Origin: a virus
Reading direction: 5' to 3' (one strand)
Length of the DNA: 27,659 nucleotides
IMG/VR virus record: IMGVR_UViG_3300032291_004401
Location: 1 to 27,659 of that record
A model generated the notes under the pieces. It ran no database searches. It was not told the origin of the DNA and was given only the letters and a program-made list of their open reading frames with translations. A program made the position numbers and the translations under genes. Positions 15,365 to 23,254 of the stretch are shown here, in pieces (positions within the stretch are counted from its first letter, which is position 1; each line of letters opens with the position of its first letter).

Positions 15365-16108
15365 ATTCTTACGAACCCAATCAGGATATGTCTCGTCTAC
15401 CTCATAGTATTTTAGTGGGAACCTATCAAATGGATCCATACCCTCGCTTATTCTGCGAAGTATCTCTTTATCATCTTTAAATTCTTCTAGATTGTATTCA
15501 GTATGAGCAAAAGATTCTATCTTATTCTTTATGTTTTCAATGTCTGTGAAAAAAGAAAAATGCCAGCCAGCGTCAGGTATCGTATACCAGGTTCCAGCTC
15601 TCAACTCTTGGCAAGATTGAGCCTCTACATCTTTAAATCTAGCAGCAATTGGTCTAGCCCCCTGATTGCAGTGTTCCGGAACTTGCCAGTTATAATTCCA
15701 AAAATATTGTTTAACATCTAATCTAGCTGGCGTTTCAACTAGCTTTAATTGATTAATAATATTTGAGCTAATTATTTCATCCGCGTCAGAAATGATTACA
15801 ATATCATCTGCTTCGGCTTTATCTAGGCCAAAGCGAATAGCGTTGCGTTGGTAATGTTCTCTTTCCCAAGGGGACTTAACGGTGGAAAGATCTGGAGAAT
15901 TGAAATGTATTTTAATTCTAATTATTTTATCTTCCCATTTTTTAACCCAATCAGGTAGTTGGTCAAGGTAAAATGGTTTTTCTTTTCCAGTAAATGTTTC
16001 GGATGCTTCAACTATAACAAAGTGATCGACAATATCACCTAGTTCTTCAAATCTTACGCGAAGCATCTCTTCTTCATTAAAGTAAGTGAAACAATCAAAT
16101 ATTTTCAT
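15356..16108 (-). CDS. Glycosyltransferase family 17 protein
   Basis: The protein begins with the family signature MKIFDCFTYFNEEEML (ATG at 16108; 250 residues), so I prefer this start to the in-frame ATG at 16120. FVIVEASETFTGKEKP, the catalytic D108-A-D110-E in IISDADEI, and GWHFSFF further on are all typical of GT17, the family of the beta-1,4-mannosyl-glycoprotein GlcNAc transferase. In phages such enzymes transfer a sugar from a nucleotide donor onto an unknown acceptor. It overlaps the preceding methyltransferase gene by 14 bases and is the last gene of the sugar cassette. Confidence 0.9.
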   Translation of the reverse strand: MKIFDCFTYFNEEEMLRVRFEELGDIVDHFVIVEASETFTGKEKPFYLDQLPDWVKKWEDKIIRIKIHFNSPDLSTVKSPWEREHYQRNAIRFGLDKAEADDIVIISDADEIISSNIINQLKLVETPARLDVKQYFWNYNWQVPEHCNQGARPIAARFKDVEAQSCQELRAGTWYTIPDAGWHFSFFTDIENIKNKIESFAHTEYNLEEFKDDKEILRRISEGMDPFDRFPLKYYEVDETYPDWVRKNFR

Positions 16109-16556
16109 AGATACGAACATCCTTATTATTGAATAACGAATATCTTTTTATTTCTTTTTCGATCTGCGAATCTACGGTAAATTCAGACTCAAGATTAGAT
16201 GCCCACTTACCAGGGTTTACCGCCAAAATAAAACCACCTGGTTTTAAAACTCTTTTAATTTCTTGAGCTATTTGATGATAATTGTTGTTAAATATTTCTG
16301 GGTCATAATTAATTGAAATAAATAAATCAACACAATCATCAGAAAACAACATCGGATTTAAACCAGCTGGCCAGTAGTAGTTATTCTCGCTATTTTCCCA
16401 TGGTGCCTCAAGTGCACTCCACAATCGCATTGCGCCGATCCCATGCTCTGTTGTATAGAGAATGTTCGCTAAATCCATGTCCTCTTGATAACAAACAGTA
16501 AAAGAGTTATTTTTAAAAATGTCTCTTATTATATGTGCTACATGATTCCAGTTCAT
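16095..16556 (-). CDS. Short class I methyltransferase-like protein
   Basis: This 153-residue protein retains the second half of a class I SAM methyltransferase fold: VDLFISINYDPEIF at the strand 4 position and IKRVLKPGGFILAV at the usual motif III region. A clear glycine-rich SAM-binding motif I is not visible, so it may be divergent, depend on a partner, or be degraded. It lies directly after a second methyltransferase and overlaps the GT17 gene; the pair might form a heterodimer. Its ATG follows the upstream stop as TAAATG. Confidence 0.65.
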   Translation of the reverse strand: MNWNHVAHIIRDIFKNNSFTVCYQEDMDLANILYTTEHGIGAMRLWSALEAPWENSENNYYWPAGLNPMLFSDDCVDLFISINYDPEIFNNNYHQIAQEIKRVLKPGGFILAVNPGKWASNLESEFTVDSQIEKEIKRYSLFNNKDVRIYENI

Positions 16557-17096
16557 TTACTTGACAGGCTTAATTGCGTCTACCTTAAGCCAACCCCATT
16601 CATCTCCACGTTTAACATCTAATATTTCAAAACCCATTCTCTCAAAATCGTCTTGAAGCATTCTATGAGTTAAGCCAACAAAGTGAAAATCAAAAGGATT
16701 TAGTTGCTCGGCAAAAAAGATCTGTTGCATTCTTCTATCGCCATCAAGGGAGTCCATTTGAAGTATTTGGTTGCAGGCCAATAAGAAGTCTGGAACTTCA
16801 ATTCTAATCATCCCACCAGGCTTAACTATTCTGCACCATTCGGCCAAAACAGCTTGGTATTCTTTCCACGGAAAATGCTCAAGACACTCTGAGTTATATA
16901 CGATGTCTGCAAAATTATCTGGAAGATTAATCTTTCTAGCATCGCACACTACATCGACTGGAACATAAGTTTTATTAGCGTGGTCATACAGTGGTGTTGG
17001 ATCTATATCAATATGAATCCAGTCTGGACCAAGATATGTTCTAGTGCCAATTACAACTTTTGTGCCTGCGCCTTGTGGGATAGTTTCTAATCTCAT
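16557..17096 (-). CDS. SAM-dependent methyltransferase
   Basis: This 179-residue protein is a compact class I methyltransferase. HIDIDP supplies the acidic end of strand 2 that binds the SAM ribose. LPDNFADIVYNSECLEHF matches the strand 4 and catalytic region, and WCRIVKPGGMIRIEVPDF the motif III region. It is shorter than typical enzymes at the N terminus, with VVIGTRTYLGP in place of a classic GxGxG. A GGAAA sequence precedes the ATG. In a cassette with RmlC, RmlD and two glycosyltransferases, O- or N-methylation of a sugar is the simplest guess. Confidence 0.8.
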   Translation of the reverse strand: MRLETIPQGAGTKVVIGTRTYLGPDWIHIDIDPTPLYDHANKTYVPVDVVCDARKINLPDNFADIVYNSECLEHFPWKEYQAVLAEWCRIVKPGGMIRIEVPDFLLACNQILQMDSLDGDRRMQQIFFAEQLNPFDFHFVGLTHRMLQDDFERMGFEILDVKRGDEWGWLKVDAIKPVK

Positions 17097-17101
17097 TTTT
17101 C

Positions 17102-17653
17102 CTACGTTCTTAAGGGCCAGACAGGCATCTTTGTAATATCTATTTCACTTAAAATTGGATTAGCACTATCTCTTGCTGAGAGGATAGGATCTTGCACAGA
17201 CCATTCTGCACCGATCATTTTATCGTCCCAAGCAACTCCAAGTTCGTCAGCTTGATTGTAATAATTATCTACCAAATAAGTTAAGATCATATCTGTAGTA
17301 GCAGAAAAACCATGGGCAACTCCTGGTGGAATATACAATCCAAGATTATTATCTCCTGTTAAATCTACTGAATATATCTCACCTTCTGTTGGTGACCCTA
17401 TTCTCATGTCATAAATAACTGATCTTGCTTTGCCAAAAGGAACATACCAATAGTCAGACTGATGCAGATGGTAATGAAATCCAGCTAGGGCACCTGCAGA
17501 TTTAGATGATCTATTTGTTTGTATTACTTCTCTTGATCCCGGTATCCAATCTCTTCTATAAGATTCGGTGAAGAAACCTCTATCATCACCAAATTTTTGT
17601 GGCTCTACTAAGAAAGCACCTTTAATATTTGTTTCTTGTACATTTGCGCCCAT
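17102..17653 (-). CDS. rmlC: dTDP-4-dehydrorhamnose 3,5-epimerase-like protein
   Basis: The 183-residue cupin has the RmlC landmarks in order: FGDDRGFFTESYR, QTNRSSKSAGALAGFH60 with the catalytic His, IPPGVAHGF, YLVDNYY with the expected catalytic Tyr near 132, and ELGVAWDD. RmlC epimerises carbons 3 and 5 of dTDP-4-keto-6-deoxy-glucose on the way to dTDP-rhamnose. The usual LRGLHYQ reads LAGFHYH here, so a relative making another deoxysugar is possible. The ATG overlaps the stop of the GT2 gene by one base (TAATG). Confidence 0.88.
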   Translation of the reverse strand: MGANVQETNIKGAFLVEPQKFGDDRGFFTESYRRDWIPGSREVIQTNRSSKSAGALAGFHYHLHQSDYWYVPFGKARSVIYDMRIGSPTEGEIYSVDLTGDNNLGLYIPPGVAHGFSATTDMILTYLVDNYYNQADELGVAWDDKMIGAEWSVQDPILSARDSANPILSEIDITKMPVWPLRT

Positions 17654-18513
17654 TAGATTATTCTTCCTCTGTAAAAATTAGTCCATCTAGGGACTTTGAT
17701 AAGATCAACTTCTCTACCCAGAGCAGCAATGTATACTGTTTCTGGATTTTCATTTAGTCCTTTAAGTTCTGGCTGTGATTGGTACCACTCTTCTAGGTAG
17801 ATGGCACTCCAGTCTTCAAATCTAGTTACATTAGGACTATGGTATGTGACATTCGGGCCAACGTAATATTTATTCCACTTGTTAACCCAATTAACAACAC
17901 CTTCGTTAATTCTATTTTTAGAAGCGGGATCGTTTGAACTAGTCGAATCATGCCCAACATGGATGGATGGATCAGCTATCATCTTCCAGCCATCAAGTCT
18001 AAGACGAGTTTGATAATCTACTTCTTCTTGGTGACCAATCTTAGTATCAAATCCACCAATTCGCAAGTACGCTTGCTTCTTAAGCATCCAGCAGAAGCCA
18101 ACTCCCCATAGTATTTCTGTGTACTTAGGTCTTGGAATTTGATAAGCCCCACCGTTAGGAAAGGCCATTGCAACTTCTAAGTTTGTAGCAAGATAGCCTG
18201 CAAGTTTTTCGTCCCATCCATGAGTTGCTACATAGGCATCGTTGTCTAAGTAGCCAACATAATCTGTTTCTGCCCACTCTAATATTTGATTGACTGCTCC
18301 AACGTATCCACTATTGCTATCTAAGAATCTTGGAATAATTCTTGAATCTTCACTAACGTGTCTTTCAATTACTTCTCTAACACCTGGATCCGTGGATGCA
18401 TTATCGATAACTAGAAATCGCCAATCAGAAGTAGAGCATTGTCTCATGTTAGTGAGCATCGTGTTTAACTTGTCAGGATTATTGTAGCTAGCAGTGCCCA
18501 TATCTATTCTCAT
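17653..18513 (-). CDS. Family 2 glycosyltransferase
   Basis: The ATG at 18513 overlaps the upstream stop (ATGA), giving 286 residues; a GTG 15 bases upstream is less likely. The GT-A fold is shown by MGTASYNNPDKLNTML, LVIDNASTD, NSGYVGAVN and the metal- and nucleotide-sugar-binding D90-N-D92 in GYLDNDAYV, followed by the GGFD and EEVDYQTRLRLDGWKM acceptor-side motifs. Rhamnosyltransferases are common in this family and would fit with RmlC and RmlD, but the sequence does not fix donor or acceptor. Confidence 0.9.
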   Translation of the reverse strand: MRIDMGTASYNNPDKLNTMLTNMRQCSTSDWRFLVIDNASTDPGVREVIERHVSEDSRIIPRFLDSNSGYVGAVNQILEWAETDYVGYLDNDAYVATHGWDEKLAGYLATNLEVAMAFPNGGAYQIPRPKYTEILWGVGFCWMLKKQAYLRIGGFDTKIGHQEEVDYQTRLRLDGWKMIADPSIHVGHDSTSSNDPASKNRINEGVVNWVNKWNKYYVGPNVTYHSPNVTRFEDWSAIYLEEWYQSQPELKGLNENPETVYIAALGREVDLIKVPRWTNFYRGRII

Positions 18514-19265
18514 GGCTTTACCCACCACTGTCCATTTTCATGTCGGACAAATCCTATTTGAACTAACATTGTATCCCATTCCCATTCGTATTTATTATTG
18601 ATAGAAAGGTGCATCGGGATAGAATTCCCGTGCTCCGCATCCCCTATGCCAAATGCATTATGAGGGATAAACACACCGTTTTTCTTTAAGCAGTTAAAAA
18701 TAGCCAATGCCCATTCGTCTACGTTTACAACGTGCTCTAAAAAATCTAAAGCAACAACGCCATCAAACTCGTTTACGCCAATTTTTGGGGCAAAAGTATC
18801 GGTGAATATAATTTTTATACCTAGATCAGGACGCTTGCTAAATCTATGCTGAGCAAAACCGGCTGTTTTGCTGTCCTCTAGATCATGGTATGTAGTATTT
18901 AATCCTTCTTCGGCCATTCTCAAGCTCAGTGTACCGATACCGTCACCAATGCTCAGGACATCTTTCTTCCCAGCATGCGCTAGTCCCAAACTAATACCCT
19001 CACACATGCCCTTGTAGTTAAAGCCATCATCTAAGTGATATGAAGAAAGCTCCCAAATATAAGTATCTGTATTTCTATACCAATTAAGAAGAGAGTCTGG
19101 ATCATCTACATTCGTATTGGTGGAAGTAAAATCTTCTGCGACCATGTGGTGATTAGCATGAAAGCCTAAAGATAAACGCTCTTTAACCTTATCTAATCTA
19201 ATGCCCAAATATTCTGATATGTCGTTTGCTTGTGTTTCTAAGTTCACTTTTTTATTTTTTCCCAT
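18510..19265 (-). CDS. Class I SAM methyltransferase of the sugar cassette
   Basis: I place the start at the ATG of MGKNKKVNLE (251 residues); the frame also has an ATG four codons upstream. An N-terminal helical extension of about 95 residues precedes motif I (VLSIG107-DGIGTLSLRMA). TYHDLED provides the acidic residue after strand 2, and FDGVVALDFLEHV the strand 4 region. Full-length enzymes with this layout methylate sugars or other small molecules. It overlaps RmlD by 22 bases and GT2 by 4 bases, so it is co-translated with both. Confidence 0.85.
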   Translation of the reverse strand: MGKNKKVNLETQANDISEYLGIRLDKVKERLSLGFHANHHMVAEDFTSTNTNVDDPDSLLNWYRNTDTYIWELSSYHLDDGFNYKGMCEGISLGLAHAGKKDVLSIGDGIGTLSLRMAEEGLNTTYHDLEDSKTAGFAQHRFSKRPDLGIKIIFTDTFAPKIGVNEFDGVVALDFLEHVVNVDEWALAIFNCLKKNGVFIPHNAFGIGDAEHGNSIPMHLSINNKYEWEWDTMLVQIGFVRHENGQWWVKP

Positions 19266-20119
19266 TCCAAATAGCATTTTTCTAAACCATACATATAATC
19301 AGTCATGTATAAAGATGTTCCATCTTCCCAAGTGGTATCCTTGGGTCTTGCTACAATGCTGGTGAAATAAGTATAGGATACTGGTTTAATTTCAGTATCT
19401 AGTTTACCACGAGAAGCTGTTTTTATATCACTAGCTATAGAAAATCTTGAACATTTTATTGGATTACCTATGTGAGTAATTTTTTGATCATTTTCTTCAA
19501 AACGAAGAGCGGCGTCCCAAAGCAACATAGCAGCGTCGTAAGCAAAGACTGGAGAAAAGAATCTATCATCAACTTGAAGCTGCTCTTTTTTTTCCATCAT
19601 AATTTCTAATGGATTTTTTCTGCCTATATCCTGGAAAGGTCTTACGCCAATAACAAAAGTTAACCTAACTATTTTTACATTATTATATGAAATAATAAGT
19701 TCTTCAGCAAGCGCTTTTTGCCTACCATACCATGTAACAGGATCGGGTTTGGAGTTGGTATTATAATTAGCATTTTCTCCGCTAAAAATACCCTGCGTAC
19801 TAACTTGTATTAATTTTTTATTGTTATCACTAACCCATGTAGCTAAAATAACAGGCAGGTTTACATTAACATGTACTGAGTCATGTGGGTTTTCCTCTAC
19901 AACGTCGACTATGTTTTGCCCTGCTAAGTTGATGATTACATCGGGAGAGTTAGCATTAAGCCAAGCTTGTATATTATCTTCGCCAACGTTTAGTTGCGAC
20001 CAAACTCCATCCCCTTTTGTTCTCGTGAAAATAGCATCAGCCCATTCAGGCTTATTGACCATCATGTGCTGGCCTATTATACCACCAGCTCCTATCACAA
20101 CAACTTTTTTATTTTGCAT
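19244..20119 (-). CDS. rmlD: dTDP-4-dehydrorhamnose reductase-like protein
   Basis: This 291-residue short-chain dehydrogenase of the extended type has the NAD(P)-binding loop G10-A-G-G-I-I-G16, DVIINLAGQN, the STQGIFSG segment with the catalytic Ser/Thr, and Y131-G-R-Q-K135. This order is that of RmlD, which reduces the 4-keto group in the last step to dTDP-rhamnose. AAGGA precedes the ATG. Enzymes for the first two steps (RmlA and RmlB) are not in this window. A related reductase making another deoxysugar is possible. Confidence 0.85.
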   Translation of the reverse strand: MQNKKVVVIGAGGIIGQHMMVNKPEWADAIFTRTKGDGVWSQLNVGEDNIQAWLNANSPDVIINLAGQNIVDVVEENPHDSVHVNVNLPVILATWVSDNNKKLIQVSTQGIFSGENANYNTNSKPDPVTWYGRQKALAEELIISYNNVKIVRLTFVIGVRPFQDIGRKNPLEIMMEKKEQLQVDDRFFSPVFAYDAAMLLWDAALRFEENDQKITHIGNPIKCSRFSIASDIKTASRGKLDTEIKPVSYTYFTSIVARPKDTTWEDGTSLYMTDYMYGLEKCYLEWEKIKK

Positions 20120-20210
20120 CTTTTGAGTCCTTCATCTTTTATTTTAATTTTTCTATATAGGGTAAAATTGGGAAAAAATTTTTAGGGCCAAATTGGTTTT
20201 TGACCTTTTT

Positions 20211-20993
20211 CTAATAGCCGGAAAAAGTAGTTGTGATAACACTACCCTCTCTTTGATCAAGAGGTGGTAGTTCTTTTCTAACCAAAACTCTTTGCACCCA
20301 TCTATCGGTCCCATCATATCTTGCTTGGAAAGGTTTTCTACCATGAATTGTTTTTCTATTATCTATAACTAATAAATCACCTGTTTTTAATACGATTTCT
20401 TTTGTGCATTTTTGGATTGCATCTTCAAGTTCTTCAAGAACTAATCTAGCCAGATAGTCATTCGGCTTCATCACAGTTGCATCGTAAGTAAAAGTTAACA
20501 TCCCATCAGCTTCTCCAATTATAGAAATAGGTATCTCCTGATCCTCTTCTCCATTTGTCCTAAAGCTAAGATCTATTCCTGTTGTAAACATTTTTGACTT
20601 CAACATATGTTTAGTCTCTACCCTAATATGCTTAAGTATGTCAGACAAATTAGCATAAGTAGTTACCGCCTGAGGATCGCCTCTAAGGCAAAACAAAACT
20701 ACATAATCTGGCTTGTAAGGGTGGAATGCAGTCTCCGTATGAAGAGCTAGTTCAGTCTTAGATGAAGTAGATATCTGCTGATACTCAGTCTTATGAACGG
20801 GAACTATGTTCTGTATTATTTGACCGTTTTGTTCCTGGATATAACCAATCGGATGACCATATTTTTTGACATGATCAAGAAGAATTAGGGTGCTTTCTTT
20901 TGAGCTAGCGTGCTTGGGCGAACTGATAATCGGCGTAGCTGGCGTTGGAGGCACATAGCCAACATCTAGATTTTCGTAAAGAAAAATTCCCAT
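20211..20993 (-). CDS. Clavaminate-synthase-like 2OG-Fe(II) oxygenase
   Basis: The protein has 260 residues. H85-T-E87 (LALHTETAFHPYKP) gives the HxE iron motif used by clavaminate synthase, AsnO and VioC type enzymes, instead of HxD. H217 follows in IDNRKTIHGRKPF, and R231 or R235 should bind 2-oxoglutarate. The stretch VVLFCLRGDPQA is also typical. Relatives hydroxylate free amino acids or peptidyl residues; the substrate here is unknown. The active site is complete, unlike the TauD-like protein at 3304-4029. It lies upstream of the sugar cassette, 91 bases from RmlD, a gap in which I see no clear signal. Confidence 0.88.
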   Translation of the reverse strand: MGIFLYENLDVGYVPPTPATPIISSPKHASSKESTLILLDHVKKYGHPIGYIQEQNGQIIQNIVPVHKTEYQQISTSSKTELALHTETAFHPYKPDYVVLFCLRGDPQAVTTYANLSDILKHIRVETKHMLKSKMFTTGIDLSFRTNGEEDQEIPISIIGEADGMLTFTYDATVMKPNDYLARLVLEELEDAIQKCTKEIVLKTGDLLVIDNRKTIHGRKPFQARYDGTDRWVQRVLVRKELPPLDQREGSVITTTFSGY

Positions 20994-21002
20994 AAAATAC
21001 TT

Positions 21003-21212
21003 TTAAGACGACAAAACCTTTAGTATTAAAAAGAATACTTTGCTCAGATTGTCAGGAGCAATACTAAAAACGTGTTCTTTTTCAAGGGTTTTAATTGTTA
21101 TACAATGTACGTCTACTAAATCTCCATTTGAAGTTATAGAAGCTGTAGGCTTAGATATGGAAATGTCAGTAATAGTTGGCATAAAGCCATCGAACATCCC
21201 GTTATTTTCCAT
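21003..21212 (-). CDS. Small uncharacterised protein
   Basis: This 69-residue protein looks like a small beta-rich fold (PTITDISISKPTASITSNGDLVD...) with a hydrophobic C-terminal helix (VFFLILKVLSS). No known motif is seen. A leaderless-type promoter precedes it and no ribosome-binding site is visible. Because of that promoter it may be the first gene of a transcript running into the oxygenase and sugar genes. Confidence 0.65.
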   Translation of the reverse strand: MENNGMFDGFMPTITDISISKPTASITSNGDLVDVHCITIKTLEKEHVFSIAPDNLSKVFFLILKVLSS

Positions 21213-21229
21213 GCTACATTATAGCACAG
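21209..21229 (-). promoter_or_regulatory. Leaderless-type extended -10 promoter within a start-masking hairpin
   Basis: On the minus strand TGC-TATAAT (21226-21218) stands 5 bases before the ATG at 21212. TGCTA (21226-21222) pairs with TAGCA (21216-21212). With two G-U pairs and a closing C-G, the stem reaches 8 pairs and takes in the whole ATG. The left arm lies upstream of the expected transcript start, so only read-through RNA could fold this way. Confidence 0.5.
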
Positions 21230-21230
21230 G

Positions 21231-21395
21231 TTACTTCTTTTTCTTTGCCGCTCTCATATTGTCTATTAAATTTGGATAGGGGCGACCAGCAGCTTTTGCA
21301 GACGCTTTAGCTGAAGCCTTGGCCTTAGACGAAAGCTTCTTTGGCTTCTTACTTGGACTCGGGCTGTCCCAAACGGCTACTTTTTTTGCAGCCAT
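21231..21395 (-). CDS. Tiny Lys/Ala/Ser-rich basic protein
   Basis: The frame encodes 54 residues. After MAAKKVAVWDSPSPS the protein is mainly Lys, Ala and Ser up to about residue 36, then has GRPYPNLIDNMRAAKKKK. It resembles histone H1-like tails and could bind DNA or RNA. Its ATG overlaps the stop of the upstream gene (TAATG). It is one of about nine small basic proteins encoded between 21.2 and 24.9 kb. Confidence 0.65.
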   Translation of the reverse strand: MAAKKVAVWDSPSPSKKPKKLSSKAKASAKASAKAAGRPYPNLIDNMRAAKKKK

Positions 21396-21598
21396 TACGA
21401 TATCTTTAATATGAGATATATTTGGACTGCGTGAAGAGCGAAGTAGACACAGTTTAATCCCCAGCCCTTAAAAGAATTTTTGTTTATATGCCAGTGCATG
21501 TCGTGAGGGTTGTGGCTTTGACCCATATTGGAACCAGCAGAAGCTTGGCCACATGAATCCCCGTTATCAACGTGATGATTTATATTTGTGCAGTTCAT
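21395..21598 (-). CDS. Small His/Cys-rich protein with a C-terminal membrane segment
   Basis: The 67-residue protein has an N-terminal half rich in His, Asn and Cys (nine or so metal-binding candidates, including HH, HNPHDMHWH and three Cys). It ends in a hydrophobic segment (about 47-67, LNCVYFALHAVQIYLIL) that may be a tail anchor. Metal binding is possible but unproven. It sits between small basic genes just downstream of the endolysin genes, and starts 3 bases after an upstream stop. Confidence 0.55.
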   Translation of the reverse strand: MNCTNINHHVDNGDSCGQASAGSNMGQSHNPHDMHWHINKNSFKGWGLNCVYFALHAVQIYLILKIS

Positions 21599-21600
21599 AA

Positions 21601-21801
21601 TTATTTTTTCCTGTTAATCTTTCTAAGTGTTTTAGCAAGGTTTGCTTGCTTTACAGTTAAGGGACTATATTTATCTGGATTCTTGGTAACAGCTGATGCC
21701 ATCCCAGCCACAGATTTGCCGGCTTTTTTAGCTTTTGCGGTAAAAGCTCCAGGCCTTTTGATCGCACCCTGTATCCATTTCTTATCTTTTTTTGCTGCCA
21801 T
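21601..21801 (-). CDS. Small basic phage protein (WIQGAIKRPGAFTAKAKKAG type)
   Basis: This 66-residue, strongly basic protein begins with a WIQGAIKRPGAFTAKAKKAG segment and ends LAKTLRKINRKK. I recall this pattern in many small proteins of aquatic phages, without a proven role; nucleic-acid binding or a virion role is likely given the charge. Its start overlaps the end of the membrane coiled-coil gene by 20 bases, so it is probably co-translated with the lysis genes. Confidence 0.72.
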   Translation of the reverse strand: MAAKKDKKWIQGAIKRPGAFTAKAKKAGKSVAGMASAVTKNPDKYSPLTVKQANLAKTLRKINRKK

Positions 21802-22072
21802 TATTATCTCGCGTTGCTTTAACTTTTTCTCCTGTTTTAAATTTTAGATTTTCTAAATTAAACTGGTTAGTAATATGATTATTAAGATGTGTGTCTATCT
21901 TAGCTTCTATATGCGATATATCATCATCTATATCTGCAATGTCTTCTTTTATAGAATCTAAGCGATCTTTGACAAAGCCGTGGTCACGAACATTCTCACG
22001 ACGCCCCTTCTCTATGAGAAGCATCAAAACGCCAAACGCGCCAGTAACAGCGGAAGCCCATACGATTTCCAT
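21782..22072 (-). CDS. Membrane-anchored coiled-coil protein next to the endolysin
   Basis: This 96-residue protein has one N-terminal membrane segment (about 3-20, WASAVTGAFGVLMLLIE). An RRENVRDHGFVKDRL segment and a heptad coiled coil (about 38-70) follow, and the tail is basic. Its ATG overlaps the endolysin stop (TAATG). Similar one-TM proteins with an RxxNxxDHGxV motif sit beside endolysins in many phages and are thought to aid lysis as holin-like or spanin-like partners. That role is inferred from position. Confidence 0.72.
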   Translation of the reverse strand: MEIVWASAVTGAFGVLMLLIEKGRRENVRDHGFVKDRLDSIKEDIADIDDDISHIEAKIDTHLNNHITNQFNLENLKFKTGEKVKATRDNNGSKKR

Positions 22073-22833
22073 TAAAGACCAAGCAATTCTTTGACCTTTG
22101 GTCCAGCAACCGAATCTGCAGGAAGTTTATTAGCTACCTTGAAAGCTTTTACAGCTGCATCTGTTGCTGCATCTTTTTGGCCATTGATTTCACCCTTGTA
22201 AAATCCCTTTGCCTTAAGTGCTTCCTGGAGTTTCTGTATATCTCCACCACCCGAAGCTGCTGGGGCAGCAGAACCTGCTGGCTTTTCCCAGTTGTTCTTA
22301 GTCATCCATTCAACTACTGCTGGGGGAGGAGTATCACCATTTACATATCTCAGATGCCATGGCTCTGAAGGAACAACTTCCCATGAGAAACCAAACTTCT
22401 TGACATTCGCGATCATCCAGTTAAGACGCTTTGGTTCCGATGCTGAGTGAATATCAACAGCCAAACCCAAATTATGCTGGCTCTTACCAGGAGTAGCCAA
22501 CATAGCCATACCTTTTTTAAGATACCAGGTCTTGCCTTCAAAGGACTTTGTACTTGTTCCAGCAACTGGCTCAAGCTGATATCTTTGTTTAAAACCAGCA
22601 AGCTGGCTCTCATAAGTCCTATACGTATCGCCTGCTGAAGTAGGCTTTAATTCTAAGCCATCAGCTTTTGCTGCTTCATCCATTGCATTATAAGCAGCTG
22701 CTGCAAGCCAATGCATTTTTCCACCAGCCTCAATCGGACGCAAAAGGTGTGCAGGCAGTTTGCCTGGCTCAATCCCTTTTAAATCTTTTGGAAGTACTAC
22801 TGGAACTATATAATCCCAAGCGAGTTTACTCAT
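22072..22833 (-). CDS. Endolysin: M15 D-Ala-D-Ala carboxypeptidase-like domain plus peptidoglycan-binding domain
   Basis: The start is the ATG at 22833 after AAGGAG (253 residues); the longer frame upstream belongs to a different small gene. The M15B/VanY domain (about 60-175) shows zinc ligands in S118-Q-H120-N-L-G-L-A-V-D127 and H160, with catalytic E157 in EPWHLRY. A Gly/Ala/Pro linker leads to a PG_binding_1 domain (199-253, IQKLQEALKAKGFYKG...). The enzyme should cleave peptide bonds in peptidoglycan stems for host lysis. It has no signal peptide, so a holin is needed. The membrane coiled-coil gene follows directly. Confidence 0.93.
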   Translation of the reverse strand: MSKLAWDYIVPVVLPKDLKGIEPGKLPAHLLRPIEAGGKMHWLAAAAYNAMDEAAKADGLELKPTSAGDTYRTYESQLAGFKQRYQLEPVAGTSTKSFEGKTWYLKKGMAMLATPGKSQHNLGLAVDIHSASEPKRLNWMIANVKKFGFSWEVVPSEPWHLRYVNGDTPPPAVVEWMTKNNWEKPAGSAAPAASGGGDIQKLQEALKAKGFYKGEINGQKDAATDAAVKAFKVANKLPADSVAGPKVKELLGL

Positions 22834-22834
22834 T

Positions 22835-22945
22835 TTAGTTCTCCTTAGTTTTTTTGCTAGCTTTTTTTGGGGCAGCTTTTTTAGCTGCCTTTTTAACCGG
22901 CTCTTGTTTTGCAGCAGGCGATACATTTTGTGCGTACTTAGACAT
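22835..22945 (-). CDS. Tiny Lys/Ala-rich protein before the endolysin
   Basis: The frame encodes 36 residues: MSKYAQNVSPAAKQE followed by Lys/Ala/Pro repeats. It ends one base before the endolysin ATG, and the endolysin ribosome-binding site AAGGAG lies within its last codons, so the two are coupled. AAGGA precedes its own start. The composition suggests a nucleic-acid-binding tail. No family is recognised. Confidence 0.6.
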   Translation of the reverse strand: MSKYAQNVSPAAKQEPVKKAAKKAAPKKASKKTKEN

Positions 22946-22977
22946 AGTAATAATAATCCTTGATTTATTTTATTTTT

Positions 22978-23121
22978 CTATTTTGAGTTTTTCTTAGGAC
23001 GATTCTTTTTTCCGTCAAACATTGGGGTAGTCATACCCTTTTGCATCAAGCCAGTAACCTTTTGCTTCTTCGAAGCAGCAGCTGCTGGGTCTCCTTTACT
23101 AGTCTTTTTTTTCATAGCCAT
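22978..23121 (-). CDS. Tiny basic protein, MAMKKK type
   Basis: The frame encodes 47 residues beginning MAMKKKTSKGDPAAAASKK, with a middle part VTGLMQKGMTTPMFDG and a basic end. The MAMKKK start is shared with the next gene upstream (23126-23254), which suggests a duplicated or convergent small family. No good ribosome-binding site is seen; the upstream gene stops 4 bases before the ATG, so reinitiation is likely. Confidence 0.6.
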   Translation of the reverse strand: MAMKKKTSKGDPAAAASKKQKVTGLMQKGMTTPMFDGKKNRPKKNSK

Positions 23122-23125
23122 TATA

Positions 23126-23254
23126 TTATTTCTTCTTCTTCTTAGCCATAGCTGCCTGAATAAATGGTGGAAGCTTCTTTTGAGCGGCGGTCATGCCAGC
23201 TTTTGCTGCTGGAGCCTTTTTTGCTGCTGCTGGTGCTTTCTTTTTCATTGCCAT
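23126..23254 (-). CDS. Tiny Lys/Ala/Pro-rich protein, MAMKKK type
   Basis: The frame encodes 42 residues: MAMKKKAPAAAKKAPAAK, then MTAAQKKLPPFIQAAMAKKKKK. The QKKLPPFIQAAMAKKK end recurs, as I remember it, in small proteins of other aquatic phages. A strong AGGAGA precedes the ATG. The function is unknown. High charge and position in the structural and lysis region suggest a virion DNA-compacting or head-associated role. Confidence 0.65.
   Translation of the reverse strand: MAMKKKAPAAAKKAPAAKAGMTAAQKKLPPFIQAAMAKKKKK

Noticed and set aside
20120-20210. Terminator or regulatory element in the gap between RmlD and the oxygenase gene
   Set aside because: There are short AT-rich palindromes and T-runs but no stable stem followed by a T-run that I could support.
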